Positions 1 to 10,785 of a stretch of DNA of 64,000 nt are shown piece after piece. The stretch covers positions 1 to 64,000 of the forward strand of contig DSCJ01000115.1 of assembly GCA_011049175.1 (NCBI GenBank). The letters are read 5' to 3'. Origin of the DNA: Bacteroidota bacterium. Lineage in GTDB: Bacteria > Bacteroidota > Bacteroidia > Bacteroidales > VadinHA17. The notes under the pieces are model-generated. The model did no database searches. It was not told where the DNA came from and saw only the letters and a program-made list of their open reading frames with translations. Within the stretch, counting starts at the first letter, position 1; each line of letters opens with the position of its first letter. The translations under genes and the position numbers were made by a program.

Positions 1-158
1 CCGGATTGACCCCGGGAAGTTGAAAAACACCCCACTGCAACGACAACAGGCTTTCCCCTGGTGAGCTCTCCTATAATGGATCACGCTTTGCGTAATCCAG
101 CCTTCCGGATTGACCCCGGGAAGATGAAAAACACCCCACTGCAACGACAACAGGCTTT
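1..158. repeat. Two near-identical 54-bp direct repeats (1-54 and 105-158), 104-bp period, with a small inverted repeat between them (78-98)
   Basis: ccggattgaccccgggaag(t/a)tgaaaaacaccccactgcaacgacaacaggcttt occurs twice with one mismatch; spacer contains ggatcacgc-ttt-gcgtaatcc. Confidence 0.9.
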
Positions 159-206
159 TTCCTTTCGTCTGCAATCATTATTTTTGAAATTCCAAAATCA
201 CCCGTC

Positions 207-590
207 ATGCCGCGCATATTCAAACCTGTAGACATTGATAAAGAAGACAGAGAATCGAGAAAAGATTACTTCGACCGGCATACTCCCCGGATCATCTGTG
301 ACGATACGGCCCAAACAGGAAAAAAATTCAGGGTAAAGGTGGTGGTGGGCAACCGCTACCAGCATCCCGACGATCACGACCATTATATCCATTACGTTCA
401 GCTATGGAACAGGGAAACTTTCCTGGCCGAAGCACATTTTACCTCGGGCACCCTGGGAAATCAAGCCGGGCAGATAGAAGTGGATTTCTACATTGTTCCC
501 GGCGAGGTAAGCATGAACCTGTGCGCCATGGCCGCATGCACCAAACACGGGCTCTGGCAGAGCGAGGAAAAGGAAGTGAAGGTAAAATAA
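207..590 (+). CDS. Superoxide reductase-like (desulfoferrodoxin C-terminal / neelaredoxin) domain protein
   Basis: Motifs RHTPRI, HPDDHDHYI and CTKHGLWQSE match the His4-Cys iron-site pattern of class II superoxide reductases; no N-terminal desulforedoxin domain. Confidence 0.8.
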   Translation: MPRIFKPVDIDKEDRESRKDYFDRHTPRIICDDTAQTGKKFRVKVVVGNRYQHPDDHDHYIHYVQLWNRETFLAEAHFTSGTLGNQAGQIEVDFYIVPGEVSMNLCAMAACTKHGLWQSEEKEVKVK

Positions 591-649
591 CTGCGGTCAG
601 AGGCCCGGAAAATAATATTATCTTTGTTTTTTATTTTACCAGCTTCCTA

Positions 650-1528
650 ATGGCAAAAACAAAACAGAATACGCAGAAATCGGGAGAAAGGAAAAAGAAC
701 TGGAGGCAGGTATTCCGGTTCATGGTCATACATGACAAATCTCTGAAAGAGGTATTCACCATCCGGTTTACCAAGCTGGAAGCATCTGTATACGTAGGAT
801 TGCTGGTGCTGATCATCATAGCCATTACCACGGTCATCATATTTTTTACCCGGGTTAGGGAACTGGTTCCCGGATATCCCGACAGTTATATGCGCAGAAG
901 CATTGTTATGAATGCTATCTTGCTCGATTCCCTGGAAAATGAGCTGCGTATGCGTGACAGGTATTTTGAGAACATCCGGGCCATCATTTCCGGCGAAGAA
1001 CCCGACAGCTTTCTGTTATCAAGCGACACCAACACCAGTATGAGGCAGATTGAATTTACCCGTTCCCCGGAAGATTCCATCCTCAGGCATCAGATAGAGA
1101 TAGAGGAACGTTTCAGCCTGTCGCTCACCGAACCGGTGGAAATAAACCGCGACATCTCCGGCCTGTTTTTCGTACCACCCGTACAGGGCATTGTGGTGAA
1201 CAGCTTCAATGCCGCAGAAAATCATTACGGTACCGATATTGTGGCACCGCCACGTGAGCTGGTCAAAGCCACCCTTGACGGCACGGTGATCATGGCGGCA
1301 TGGACCCTGGAAACAGGCTATGTTATTCAGATACAACACGATCATGATCTGGTATCGGTATACAAACATAACCAGGAACTTCTAAAGCAAACCGGTAATG
1401 TGGTAAAGGCAGGTGATGCCATTGCGATCATGGGGAACCTGGGGGAATATTCAACCGGGCCCCACCTGCATTTCGAATTATGGCACAAAGGCATTCCCGT
1501 TGATACAGAAGAGTATATTGCCTTCTGA
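650..1528 (+). CDS. M23 family metallopeptidase with N-terminal TM segment
   Basis: HYGTD and HLHFEL zinc motifs; likely start at MAKTKQ (650), not at the ORF-track start 404. Confidence 0.85.
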   Translation: MAKTKQNTQKSGERKKNWRQVFRFMVIHDKSLKEVFTIRFTKLEASVYVGLLVLIIIAITTVIIFFTRVRELVPGYPDSYMRRSIVMNAILLDSLENELRMRDRYFENIRAIISGEEPDSFLLSSDTNTSMRQIEFTRSPEDSILRHQIEIEERFSLSLTEPVEINRDISGLFFVPPVQGIVVNSFNAAENHYGTDIVAPPRELVKATLDGTVIMAAWTLETGYVIQIQHDHDLVSVYKHNQELLKQTGNVVKAGDAIAIMGNLGEYSTGPHLHFELWHKGIPVDTEEYIAF

Positions 1529-1552
1529 TTGGCAGATTTAAGACTGGCAGGC

Positions 1553-2728
1553 ATGCAAAAGAAACTGGCCATCCTTGGTTCCACAGGATCCATCGGCAGG
1601 CAAACCCTGGAGGTCGTTGATGGATTCCCTTCTACCTTCAAAGTGGAACTGCTTACAGCACGGAACAGTGTGGAATTGCTGGCCGCACAGGCCAGGAAAT
1701 ACCTGCCTTCGAAGGCATACATTGCCAATCCTGATAAGCGGGATTTACTTGTAGATGCTCTAAGGGAAACCCGCGTACAGGTACTGGGTTCCGAGGAGGA
1801 AATGATAGAAGCTCTGCACGAAGAGAAGGTGGATATGGTCGTGTCGTCGCTGGTAGGGTTTGCCGGACTGAAGCCCACCCTCCATGCCCTGGAGGCAGGG
1901 AAAACAGTTGCCCTTGCTAACAAGGAAACCATGGTGGTGGCCGGCGATCTGGTCACTCGGGTAGCCAGAGAAAAAGGAGCCATAATCCTTCCGATAGATT
2001 CGGAACATTCGGCCATTTTCCAGTGTCTGGCGGGAGAAGAGGAAAAAACCGTGGAAAAAGTGATCCTCACGGCCTCGGGTGGCCCGTTTCGCGGCCGTAA
2101 CCGCAAATTTCTGGCCAATGTATCTGCCGCTGAAGCGTTGAACCATCCCAACTGGAAAATGGGCGACAAGATCACCATCGACTGCGCCACGATGATGAAC
2201 AAAGGGCTTGAAGCCATTGAGGCTCGGTGGTTTTTTAACCTGGACCCTTCCCAGATCGAGGTGATTATCCACCCGCAATCAATCATACACTCCATGGTAC
2301 AGTTTCACGACGGAAGTGTCAAAGCCCAGATGGGACTGCCCGATATGCGGTTACCCATTCTGTATGCCCTGGCATATCCATCCCGCATAAAATCATCCTT
2401 CCCGAGGTATTCTCCCCTTGATTTCCCCTCCCTTACCTTCGAGAAACCGGATGCGGACACTTTCAGGAATCTGTCGCTGGCATTCGAAACCATGAAAAAG
2501 GGAGGAAATGCTCCCTGTATAATGAATGCCGCCAATGAAATTGCGGTGGAGGCCTTCCTGAGAAAACAGACCGGTTTTAACGATATTCCTGATATTATTG
2601 CCTATGCCCTGGGAAAAGTGCCATTTATCAGTAAGCCTCATCTGAACGACTATACGGAATCGGATCGTGAAGCCCGACATTACGCCAGGGAAAGGATCGG
2701 ATCCCCTGATTGGGGAAGATCGGAATAA
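1553..2728 (+). CDS. dxr: 1-deoxy-D-xylulose-5-phosphate reductoisomerase
   Basis: MQKKLAILGSTGSIGRQTLEVV, ANKETMVVAG, IDSEHSAIFQCL; ATG at 1553 preferred over the TTG at 1529. Confidence 0.95.
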   Translation: MQKKLAILGSTGSIGRQTLEVVDGFPSTFKVELLTARNSVELLAAQARKYLPSKAYIANPDKRDLLVDALRETRVQVLGSEEEMIEALHEEKVDMVVSSLVGFAGLKPTLHALEAGKTVALANKETMVVAGDLVTRVAREKGAIILPIDSEHSAIFQCLAGEEEKTVEKVILTASGGPFRGRNRKFLANVSAAEALNHPNWKMGDKITIDCATMMNKGLEAIEARWFFNLDPSQIEVIIHPQSIIHSMVQFHDGSVKAQMGLPDMRLPILYALAYPSRIKSSFPRYSPLDFPSLTFEKPDADTFRNLSLAFETMKKGGNAPCIMNAANEIAVEAFLRKQTGFNDIPDIIAYALGKVPFISKPHLNDYTESDREARHYARERIGSPDWGRSE

Positions 2729-2741
2729 GATGTTATTTTTG
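2710..2741 (+). promoter_or_regulatory. Putative Bacteroidota promoter upstream of rseP
   Basis: TTG (2710-2712), 21-nt spacer, TATTTTTG (TAnnTTTG match) at 2734-2741. Confidence 0.45.
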
Positions 2742-2773
2742 CACCGTTTACCAAACCGGAACGAAACAAGACC

Positions 2774-4093
2774 ATGGAAATACTGACACAGATACTCGGG
2801 TTGGTTCTGAGCCTGTCCATTCTGGTGATCCTGCATGAAACAGGACATTTTATTTTTGCCAGGCTATTTAACACCCGGGTAGAAAAGTTTTACCTCTTTT
2901 TCAATCCGTGGTTCTCCCTGTTCAAATTCAAAAAGGGCGAAACGGAGTACGGGCTGGGCTGGCTACCCCTGGGAGGGTATGTTAAGATCGCAGGAATGAT
3001 CGACGAGTCGCTTGACCGCGAACAGCTAAAAAAGCCTCCCCAGCCATGGGAATTCAGGTCGAAGCCCGCCTGGCAACGCTTGCTCATCATGCTGGGAGGT
3101 GTTTTGGTCAATTTTCTGCTGGCCCTTGCCATCTATTCCATGATCCTGTACAACTGGGGAGAGCAGTACCTGCCGGCCGACGAAGTCAAATTCGGATATG
3201 ATTTTCATCCCGTGGCAGAGGAAATCGGTTTCCAGGACGGGGATATCATAATCCGGATCAATCAGGAACCGGTGGACGACTATACCCGGATCCTTCCCAG
3301 CCTCATTATGGATGAAGTGCACGCCGTAACGGTAATGCGAAACGGCAGGGAGGTGAGGGTGTATGTTCCTGACGATTTTCCGAAAAGGATTATCAGTGAG
3401 GAAGTGAAAAACCTGCTTACCCTGAACGTGCCTTTCGTGGTAGACAGTATCATTCCGGGCCATGTGGCCGGTGAAGCCGGGTTCATGAAAGGCGACAGCG
3501 TAGTGGCTATCAATGGTACGCCCACCCCCTTTTATCATCAATTTGAAGAAATAAAACAACAAAACAAGGGGAAAGAGGTAGAGGTGACAGTCATAAGAAA
3601 GGACCAGCCGGTGAACCTTTCTTTCCGGTTGCCCGAATCCGGAACCATCGGTATCGGGAACCGGCCGATGAGCCATTTTTTCAATCTGAATGAAATAAAA
3701 TACGGGTTTTTTGAGTCCATTCCGGCCGGGATCCGGCTGGGTGTGGAAACGCTCGTTTTCTATGTGAAACAACTCCGGCTGGTTTTTTCTCCCGAGGGGG
3801 CTCGTCAGCTGGGTGGTTTTGGCACCATCGGAAGCCTCTTCCCGAAACAGTGGAACTGGTATCAATTCTGGAACATGACGGCTTTCCTGTCAGTGATCCT
3901 GGCTTTTATGAATATCCTTCCCATTCCTGCGCTGGACGGGGGACATGTCATGTTTCTCACTTACGAAATAATTACCGGACGGAAGCCGGGCGACAAGTTT
4001 CTGGAAATTGCCCAGATCGCCGGGCTGATCATCCTGCTGGGATTGATCATCTTTGCCAATGCCAACGATATCATACGATGGCTGGGAAAATGA
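2774..4093 (+). CDS. rseP: RIP metalloprotease RseP (site-2 protease family)
   Basis: HETGHF zinc motif, PDZ-like region, NILPIPALDGGH motif. Confidence 0.95.
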   Translation: MEILTQILGLVLSLSILVILHETGHFIFARLFNTRVEKFYLFFNPWFSLFKFKKGETEYGLGWLPLGGYVKIAGMIDESLDREQLKKPPQPWEFRSKPAWQRLLIMLGGVLVNFLLALAIYSMILYNWGEQYLPADEVKFGYDFHPVAEEIGFQDGDIIIRINQEPVDDYTRILPSLIMDEVHAVTVMRNGREVRVYVPDDFPKRIISEEVKNLLTLNVPFVVDSIIPGHVAGEAGFMKGDSVVAINGTPTPFYHQFEEIKQQNKGKEVEVTVIRKDQPVNLSFRLPESGTIGIGNRPMSHFFNLNEIKYGFFESIPAGIRLGVETLVFYVKQLRLVFSPEGARQLGGFGTIGSLFPKQWNWYQFWNMTAFLSVILAFMNILPIPALDGGHVMFLTYEIITGRKPGDKFLEIAQIAGLIILLGLIIFANANDIIRWLGK

Positions 4094-4150
4094 TTCGAAA
4101 AAACAAAAATAATTATGTAGCTTTGTATAACTCATAAATACAGGAAGCCC

Positions 4151-4360
4151 ATGAATCTTTTTATCATCGCAGGAATGATCGGCCCCTGGCAAATTGTGCT
4201 GATCGTTGTAATATTGCTTCTTCTTTTCGGCGGAAGAAAAATTCCCGAACTGATGAAGGGACTGGGCCAGGGTTTGAAAGAATTCAAAAAAGCCACCTCA
4301 CAGGATGATGAGGATACCGGGGGAAAAACGGAAGATTCGAAAAAACTGGAGAAGGAATAA
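4151..4360 (+). CDS. tatA: Sec-independent protein translocase TatA/E
   Basis: [38 protein letters not shown]. Confidence 0.93.
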   Translation: MNLFIIAGMIGPWQIVLIVVILLLLFGGRKIPELMKGLGQGLKEFKKATSQDDEDTGGKTEDSKKLEKE

Positions 4361-4384
4361 ACATCTCCTTTAAGAAAACCGCAT

Positions 4385-4425
4385 AACCTGCCGGACATAC
4401 CCATGTACCGGCAGGTTTTCTTTAA
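4385..4425 (+). terminator. Probable intrinsic terminator after tatA
   Basis: AACCTGCCGG (4385-4394) pairs with CCGGCAGGTT (4408-4417), followed by ttctttaa. Confidence 0.65.
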
Positions 4426-4520
4426 GGGGTTCTGCCATGTCTTTTTCAACATGCCGTTCAGTCAATTTTTTTTCAGTAAATTTCGTTCATCAAATAAAAC
4501 CTGTAATATTTCTCTATGAT

Positions 4521-5516
4521 ATGAAAACAAAAAACATACTTTTCAGTCTGTTTATTGCCATCCTGCTCGTCCATACAGCCTGCAACAGCACGAGGGACAC
4601 CAATCTGCCCGGGATTTCAGGAAAATCAGGGGAAATTATTGTGGTAACAGAAAACCACCGCTGGCAGGACACTCTGGGGAAAACCATCCGGAGCGTCCTG
4701 GAGGAAGAGCTTCTGTACCTGCCTCAGGCTGAACCCATGTTCTCCCTGATTCATATTACCCCGGCACAGTTTGGGAAAATTTTCCAGACACACCGGAACA
4801 TCCTCTTTTTAAAACTGCATCCCGATTCACTGGAGCCCAGGATCAGCGTACGACGCAATGTGTGGGCCAGCCCCCAGCTGGTGATGGATATGATCGGTCC
4901 GTCGGATACCAGCCTATGCCGGTATATTCTTGAGAGCAGGGAACAGATCACGGAACGTTTTAACCGGAGTGAAAAACAGAGGCTGATATCCAATGCCCGC
5001 AAATACCAGGATATGGAGATTGTAAACACCCTGAAGGAAAAACACCGGCTTTCCCTGTTTATTCCCAGGGGTTATTCCCTGGATGTGGATTCTGCCGATT
5101 TTGCATGGATATCCCTTGAATCACCCACCACCACTCAGGGCATTTTGATTTACATCTCTCCGTACCAGAATCCGAATGTCTTCACCCTGGAAAACATGAT
5201 CAGAAGGCGTGACCGGTTTCTGCGTCGTTATGTGCCCGGACCGCTTCCCGGCAGCCGGATGGCTACGGAAACCATCCTGGCGCCACGGCTCACTGAATTT
5301 GAAGATAAAGGCCATTATTTTGCAAGGCTGGAAGGTTTATGGAAACTGGAAGGCCGCGGTTCCATGGGAGGTCCTTTCGTAAGCCTTTCCACGGTGGATG
5401 AAAAAAGAAACAGGGTGGTTACTGCCGAAGGTTTTGTATTTGCCCCCGGAGAAGAAAAAAGGGAATTGCTCAGGCAGGTCGAGGCGATCATATATACTCT
5501 CCAAATCGTTGAATGA
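4521..5516 (+). CDS. DUF4837 family lipoprotein
   Basis: Lipobox-like LLVHTAC; overall resemblance to DUF4837 proteins of Bacteroidota; ATG at 4521. Confidence 0.7.
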   Translation: MKTKNILFSLFIAILLVHTACNSTRDTNLPGISGKSGEIIVVTENHRWQDTLGKTIRSVLEEELLYLPQAEPMFSLIHITPAQFGKIFQTHRNILFLKLHPDSLEPRISVRRNVWASPQLVMDMIGPSDTSLCRYILESREQITERFNRSEKQRLISNARKYQDMEIVNTLKEKHRLSLFIPRGYSLDVDSADFAWISLESPTTTQGILIYISPYQNPNVFTLENMIRRRDRFLRRYVPGPLPGSRMATETILAPRLTEFEDKGHYFARLEGLWKLEGRGSMGGPFVSLSTVDEKRNRVVTAEGFVFAPGEEKRELLRQVEAIIYTLQIVE

Positions 5517-5627
5517 TCCAATAAGGAGGGTTTTCTCAGCAAGGAATATCCCCGGCTGACATAGGGCATTCCTTCTTCCGCTGCGAGATAAATTTTTACT
5601 ACATTTATCCCCAAATCCTGTATTCAA

Positions 5628-7094
5628 ATGACAATATATCCCGATATAATCCAGGGTCAGCCCGACGATGCAAGCCAGGCTTTGATCTTTCTTGTTCCCG
5701 GCATCGCCAAAGCCGGCAGCCTGCCTCTTCCGGATAATGAACGGAATTACCTTCGGAAAAAGCTGGACCAGAAAGAAGAACTGGTGGTGATCCAGGGCAT
5801 GGGACAATGGAAACTGATCGTTTTAGGTACGGAACAGGAAAACCTTCCTGCCCTGCTGGAAAACAGCCGGAAACTTGGCACGCGGGTCCGGAAAATCCTT
5901 ACCGAAGCACACATCAGGGAGTGTGGCCTGGTTGATAGCACCGGTGATTCAAAACTTGTCATAGCGTTCCTTGAGGGAATGGTCCTGTCAGGCTATCAAT
6001 TTCTCAAATACCTCACCGGCAAAGAAAAAGAAAAAAGAAAATATTCCCTTGAAAAATGCACCGTATCCTGTCAGGAAATCCCTGCCGGCGATTTTCATTC
6101 ATTCCGTTACCTGCTGGAAGGGGTTTATGCCGCCCGCGACCTGGTGAACGAACCCTTATCATACCTCACTGCAGTGCAGCTGGGAAAAGAATTTGAAAAG
6201 ATGGGAACTGAAGCAGGCTTCCGGGTAGAAGTATTCAATAAAAAGAAAATTGAAAGCCTCCGCATGGGAGGACTACTGGCAGTAAACAGGGGAAGCATTG
6301 ATCCGCCCACCTTCACGGTCATGGAATACAAGCCGCCGCACGCAGTAAACAAAAAACCCTATGTACTGGTGGGAAAAGGAGTGGTATACGATACCGGGGG
6401 GTTAAGCCTGAAACCCACCAAAGACAGTATGGACTACATGAAGTCGGATATGGCAGGTGCGGCTGCTGTAGCCGGTGCCATGTACGCCATCGCACGTTCA
6501 CAGCTTCCGGTCCATGTGCTGGCCCTGGTGCCAGCCACCGATAACCGCCCCGACGGGAATGCCTATGCTCCGGGTGATGTGATCACGATGTACGACGGGA
6601 CAACGGTGGAAGTGCTCAATACCGACGCCGAAGGACGGATGATCCTGGCCGATGCCCTCAGTTATGCCCGGCAATACGAGCCGGAACTCGTTGTGGAGCT
6701 TTCCACCCTTACCGGATCGGCCAGCATGGCTCTCGGTCCTTATGGCATCGTGGGAATGGGAAATGCGGGAAAAAGCCTTTTTACCCGGCTTCAGCAATGT
6801 GGGGAAGAGGTATACGAACGGGTAGTGGAATTCCCCTTCTGGCAGGAATACCGCGATCAGCTGAAAAGCGAAATAGCCGACCTGAAGAATATAGGCGAAA
6901 GAGAAGGCGGAGCCATTTCTGCCGGAAAATTTCTGGAACATTTTACCGGCTATCCTTTCATCCACCTCGATATTGCAGGTCCTGCCTTCCTGAACAAAGA
7001 GAACCATTACAGGAAAAAAGGAGGTACCGGGGTGGGTGTGAGGCTCCTGGTAAGGTTCTTCCGCGAAATCACTCTTGAAAAAGAGAAACGGTAA
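5628..7094 (+). CDS. pepA: M17 family leucyl aminopeptidase
   Basis: VGKGVVYDTGGLSLKPT, NTDAEGRMILADAL motifs. Confidence 0.93.
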   Translation: MTIYPDIIQGQPDDASQALIFLVPGIAKAGSLPLPDNERNYLRKKLDQKEELVVIQGMGQWKLIVLGTEQENLPALLENSRKLGTRVRKILTEAHIRECGLVDSTGDSKLVIAFLEGMVLSGYQFLKYLTGKEKEKRKYSLEKCTVSCQEIPAGDFHSFRYLLEGVYAARDLVNEPLSYLTAVQLGKEFEKMGTEAGFRVEVFNKKKIESLRMGGLLAVNRGSIDPPTFTVMEYKPPHAVNKKPYVLVGKGVVYDTGGLSLKPTKDSMDYMKSDMAGAAAVAGAMYAIARSQLPVHVLALVPATDNRPDGNAYAPGDVITMYDGTTVEVLNTDAEGRMILADALSYARQYEPELVVELSTLTGSASMALGPYGIVGMGNAGKSLFTRLQQCGEEVYERVVEFPFWQEYRDQLKSEIADLKNIGEREGGAISAGKFLEHFTGYPFIHLDIAGPAFLNKENHYRKKGGTGVGVRLLVRFFREITLEKEKR

Positions 7095-7120
7095 TCATTG
7101 TAAACACATTAATTCTTTTC

Positions 7121-8206
7121 GTGACCATGTCAAATGATAAAATCAGGGTAGGAATCACTCAGGGAGATATCAATGGAATTGGATATGAAGTGATTATCAA
7201 AACCCTGCAGGATAACAGGTTGTATGATACCTGCGTGCCGGTTGTTTACGGTTCGCCAAAGGTAGCAGCATACCACCGGAAGGCAGTCAATATTCAGAAA
7301 TTCAGCTTCAACAATATCCGGCATGCTGCCGAAGCGCATGAGAAACGCCCCAACATGGTCAATGTGGCTGACGACGATATCCGGGTGGAGCTGGGGAAGG
7401 CCACCCCCGCCGCCGGAGAAGCGGCTCTGGCAGCCCTGCAGGCAGCGGTTAAAGACCTGAAGGCAGGCCTGATCGATGTGCTGGTAACCGCTCCCATCAG
7501 CAAATATTCCATCCGTTCCGGCGAATTCTCTTTTCCCGGCCATACGGAATACCTGGCCTCAGAATTCGGCGGAGAAACCCTGATGCTGATGCTAAGTGAT
7601 GTCATGCGCGTGGGGATGGCTACCGGGCACATCCCCCTGCACGAAGTTCCCGGTCAGATTACGGAAGACCTGATCCTGAGGAAATTGCGTATCATGGAAC
7701 TCTCCATGCAACGCGATTTCATGATCCGGAAACCCCGCCTGGCCGTTTTGAGTCTGAATCCACATGCAGGTGAAGAAGGGATTCTGGGGGAGACGGAACA
7801 GGAGATCATCGTACCTGCCCTGAAAACCGCCCGGGAGGAAAACATACTGGCTTTCGGCCCATACCCGGCCGATGGTTTCTTCGGATCGGGAAGTTTCCGG
7901 AATTTTGATGCCATTCTGGCCATGTACCACGACCAGGGGCTGATCCCTTTCAAATCGCTGGCTTTCGATACCGGCGTAAACTTCACAGCCGGCCTGGAAG
8001 TGATCCGTACCTCGCCGGCCCATGGAACCGCTTTTGATATAGCTGGTGAAGACAAGGCTTCTCCCGACTCCTTCCGCCATGCACTGTACGCAGCATGCGA
8101 CATTTTCAGAAACCGGAAAATGTATGAAGAGATCACCAGCAATCCCCTTTCAGGAGAACCTTCCCCGCAGAACGGGGAGGGTGAAGAAGAGGTGCCGGAG
8201 GAATAG
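7121..8206 (+). CDS. pdxA: 4-hydroxythreonine-4-phosphate dehydrogenase
   Basis: GITQGDINGIGYEVI, LSLNPHAGE, MYHDQGLIPFK; ends at TAG. Confidence 0.92.
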   Translation: MTMSNDKIRVGITQGDINGIGYEVIIKTLQDNRLYDTCVPVVYGSPKVAAYHRKAVNIQKFSFNNIRHAAEAHEKRPNMVNVADDDIRVELGKATPAAGEAALAALQAAVKDLKAGLIDVLVTAPISKYSIRSGEFSFPGHTEYLASEFGGETLMLMLSDVMRVGMATGHIPLHEVPGQITEDLILRKLRIMELSMQRDFMIRKPRLAVLSLNPHAGEEGILGETEQEIIVPALKTAREENILAFGPYPADGFFGSGSFRNFDAILAMYHDQGLIPFKSLAFDTGVNFTAGLEVIRTSPAHGTAFDIAGEDKASPDSFRHALYAACDIFRNRKMYEEITSNPLSGEPSPQNGEGEEEVPEE

Positions 8207-8363
8207 ACCCCGCACCTGCCGAATAACATACGGTAAATCTGCCGGGTGAATGGGAAAATGCCGCAGAACATAACCAAACATTGTCACTGCCGCTGGATAT
8301 TGTCTGTTTTTACCTGTAATTTTGGTAAAAACTATCAAATCTCATCATCAAAACCCCAAAACC

Positions 8364-10649
8364 ATGGCAAAAATTACCAAGGAAGAAGCGCTGGAATATC
8401 ATTCCAAGGGCCGTCCCGGAAAAATTGAAGTGATCCCCACCACCCCCCATTCCACCCAGCGGGATCTGTCCCTGGCCTACACCCCCGGGGTAGCCTCCCC
8501 CTGTCTCGAAATCAAAGACCGCCCGGAAGACGTATTCCGGTACACCGCCAAGGGCAACCTGGTGGCGGTGGTAAGCAACGGCACGGCTGTTCTTGGTCTG
8601 GGCGATATCGGCGCCATGGCAGGAAAACCCGTTATGGAAGGGAAAGGCCTGCTTTTTAAGGTATTTGCCGATGTAGACGTATTCGATATTGAAGTGGATG
8701 AAAAAAATATTGACCGGCTGATCGAGATCGTGAAAGCTATTTCGCCTACATTCGGGGGTATCAACCTGGAAGATATCAAGGCTCCTGAATGCTTTGAAAT
8801 AGAACAACGTTTGATCGAAGAACTCGACATCCCGGTTTTCCATGATGACCAGCACGGAACCGCGATCATTTCCGGGGCAGGATTGCTAAATGCCCTGGAG
8901 ATCAGCGGAAAGAAAATCGACAAAATCAAAATGGTAGTCAGCGGCGCGGGAGCCGGAGCCATTGCCTGCACAAAATTCTATATATCGCTCGGCGTGAAAA
9001 AGGAAAACATCGTAATGTGCGACAGCAAGGGTGTGCTGAACAGGAAAAGAAAAGACCTGAACAAACACAAGCAGGAGTTTGTGACCGACAGGAATGTCGA
9101 TACCCTGGCCGATGCCGTTAAGGGAGCCGACCTGTTTCTGGGACTATCAGTTGCCGATCAGCTCACTCCCGAAATGCTGAAAACCATGGCCGACCACCCC
9201 ATTGTTTTTGCCATGGCCAACCCGAATCCGGAAATAGAATACGATGTGGCCGTAGCTACCCGCTCCGACCTGATCATGGCCACCGGCCGGTCGGACTACC
9301 CCAATCAGATCAACAACGTACTTGGTTTCCCCTTCATCTTCCGGGGCGCCCTGGATGTACGGGCCAGAAAGATAAACGAGGAAATGAAAATTGCCGCATG
9401 CAAGGCCCTGGCCGACCTGGCCAAAGAACCCGTGCCCGAACAGGTCAATACGGCTTACAATGTAAGGAATCTGTCCTTCGGGCGGGATTACATCATCCCC
9501 AAGCCGCTGGATCCCAGACTGATTACCCGGGTAGCTCCGGCTGTAGCAAAAGCGGCCATGGATACCGGCGTGGCACGTAAACCCATTACCGACTGGGAAG
9601 CCTATGAACTGGAACTGAACCGCCGGCTGGGTTACGGAAACAAGCTGGTAAACGATATCCTGCAAAAGGCCAAATCAGAGCCCAAACGGGTTGTTTATGC
9701 CGACGCCAGCAATTTCAAAGTACTGAAGGCCGTGCAGAGCGTGGTGCATGAAGGCATAGCCCGGCCCATCCTGCTCGGACCGAAGGACGAGATCATGGAA
9801 ATCATTCGCGAAAACAAACTGGAATTCGATGAAGAGATCCACATCATCGATCCTCGCTCCAAAGAAGAAGCCGGTCGAAGAAAAGAATTTGCCGACATCT
9901 ATTTCGCTAAAAGACAGCGTAAGGGAGCCACTCTGGACGAAGCCAGGGAGCTGATGTTCGACCGCGACCATTTCGGCATCATGATGGTGGAAACCGGACA
10001 GGCCGATGCCTTTATTTCTGGTTTTGCGCGGAAATATGCCGACGTAATCCGGCCTGCCCTGCAGATCGTGGGTACCAACAACACCCAGAAACATATTGCG
10101 GGTATGTACATCGTCATTACCAAGAAAGGACCGTTCTTCTTCGCCGACACCACAGTCAACATCAATCCCGATGCCCGAACCCTGGTAAACAACACCCTGC
10201 TCACGGCCGAAGAAGTGCGCAGGTTCAATATAGAACCCGTGGTGGCCCTGGTTTCCTATTCCAATTTCGGATCCATCAGAACCGGAAGCCCGCGCCTGGT
10301 ACAGGAGGCCATTGATATTCTCCACAAAGAACACCCCGATCTTATTGTCGACGGCGAAATGCAGGCCAACTTTGCTTTCAACCGGAGCCTCCGGGAAGGC
10401 AGGTTCCCGTTCACCAAACTTCAGGGAAAAGAGGTCAATACCATCATCTTCCCCAATCTGAGCTCGGGAAATATCGCCTATAAAATGATGCAGGAAATTG
10501 GAAATGCCGAAGTGATCGGGCCCATCCTGCTGGGGATCAACAAACCCATCCATATTCTTCAGCTCGATTCATCGGCCCGTGAGATCATCAATATGACCGG
10601 CATTGCTGTGGTGGATGCCCAGTGCCGGGCCGATGACACTTGCTTCTGA
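8364..10649 (+). CDS. maeB: NADP-dependent malic enzyme with C-terminal phosphotransacetylase-like domain
   Basis: [25 protein letters not shown]-like C-terminal half; ATG at 8364. Confidence 0.93.
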   Translation: MAKITKEEALEYHSKGRPGKIEVIPTTPHSTQRDLSLAYTPGVASPCLEIKDRPEDVFRYTAKGNLVAVVSNGTAVLGLGDIGAMAGKPVMEGKGLLFKVFADVDVFDIEVDEKNIDRLIEIVKAISPTFGGINLEDIKAPECFEIEQRLIEELDIPVFHDDQHGTAIISGAGLLNALEISGKKIDKIKMVVSGAGAGAIACTKFYISLGVKKENIVMCDSKGVLNRKRKDLNKHKQEFVTDRNVDTLADAVKGADLFLGLSVADQLTPEMLKTMADHPIVFAMANPNPEIEYDVAVATRSDLIMATGRSDYPNQINNVLGFPFIFRGALDVRARKINEEMKIAACKALADLAKEPVPEQVNTAYNVRNLSFGRDYIIPKPLDPRLITRVAPAVAKAAMDTGVARKPITDWEAYELELNRRLGYGNKLVNDILQKAKSEPKRVVYADASNFKVLKAVQSVVHEGIARPILLGPKDEIMEIIRENKLEFDEEIHIIDPRSKEEAGRRKEFADIYFAKRQRKGATLDEARELMFDRDHFGIMMVETGQADAFISGFARKYADVIRPALQIVGTNNTQKHIAGMYIVITKKGPFFFADTTVNINPDARTLVNNTLLTAEEVRRFNIEPVVALVSYSNFGSIRTGSPRLVQEAIDILHKEHPDLIVDGEMQANFAFNRSLREGRFPFTKLQGKEVNTIIFPNLSSGNIAYKMMQEIGNAEVIGPILLGINKPIHILQLDSSAREIINMTGIAVVDAQCRADDTCF

Positions 10650-10670
10650 ACCTTCTATGGCCTGAATGAA

Positions 10671-10716
10671 CAGAAAGGGGATTGCCTGCAGGAAAGGGCA
10701 GTCCCCTTTCTGTTTT
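10671..10716 (+). terminator. Intrinsic terminator after malic enzyme
   Basis: cagaaaggggattgcc / ggcagtcccctttctg stem followed by tttta. Confidence 0.8.
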
Positions 10717-10785
10717 ATCCAGGATACGCCTCCATCCTGTTAAATTTTCACTATTTTAGCCGCAGGTACCATAAATGGCGGCGGC

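Noticed and set aside
404-649. N-terminal extension of the M23 peptidase ORF
   Set aside because: Overlaps the superoxide-reductase-like gene in another frame and does not look like protein; ATG 650 follows a TATCTTTG box and gives a normal TM-M23 architecture.
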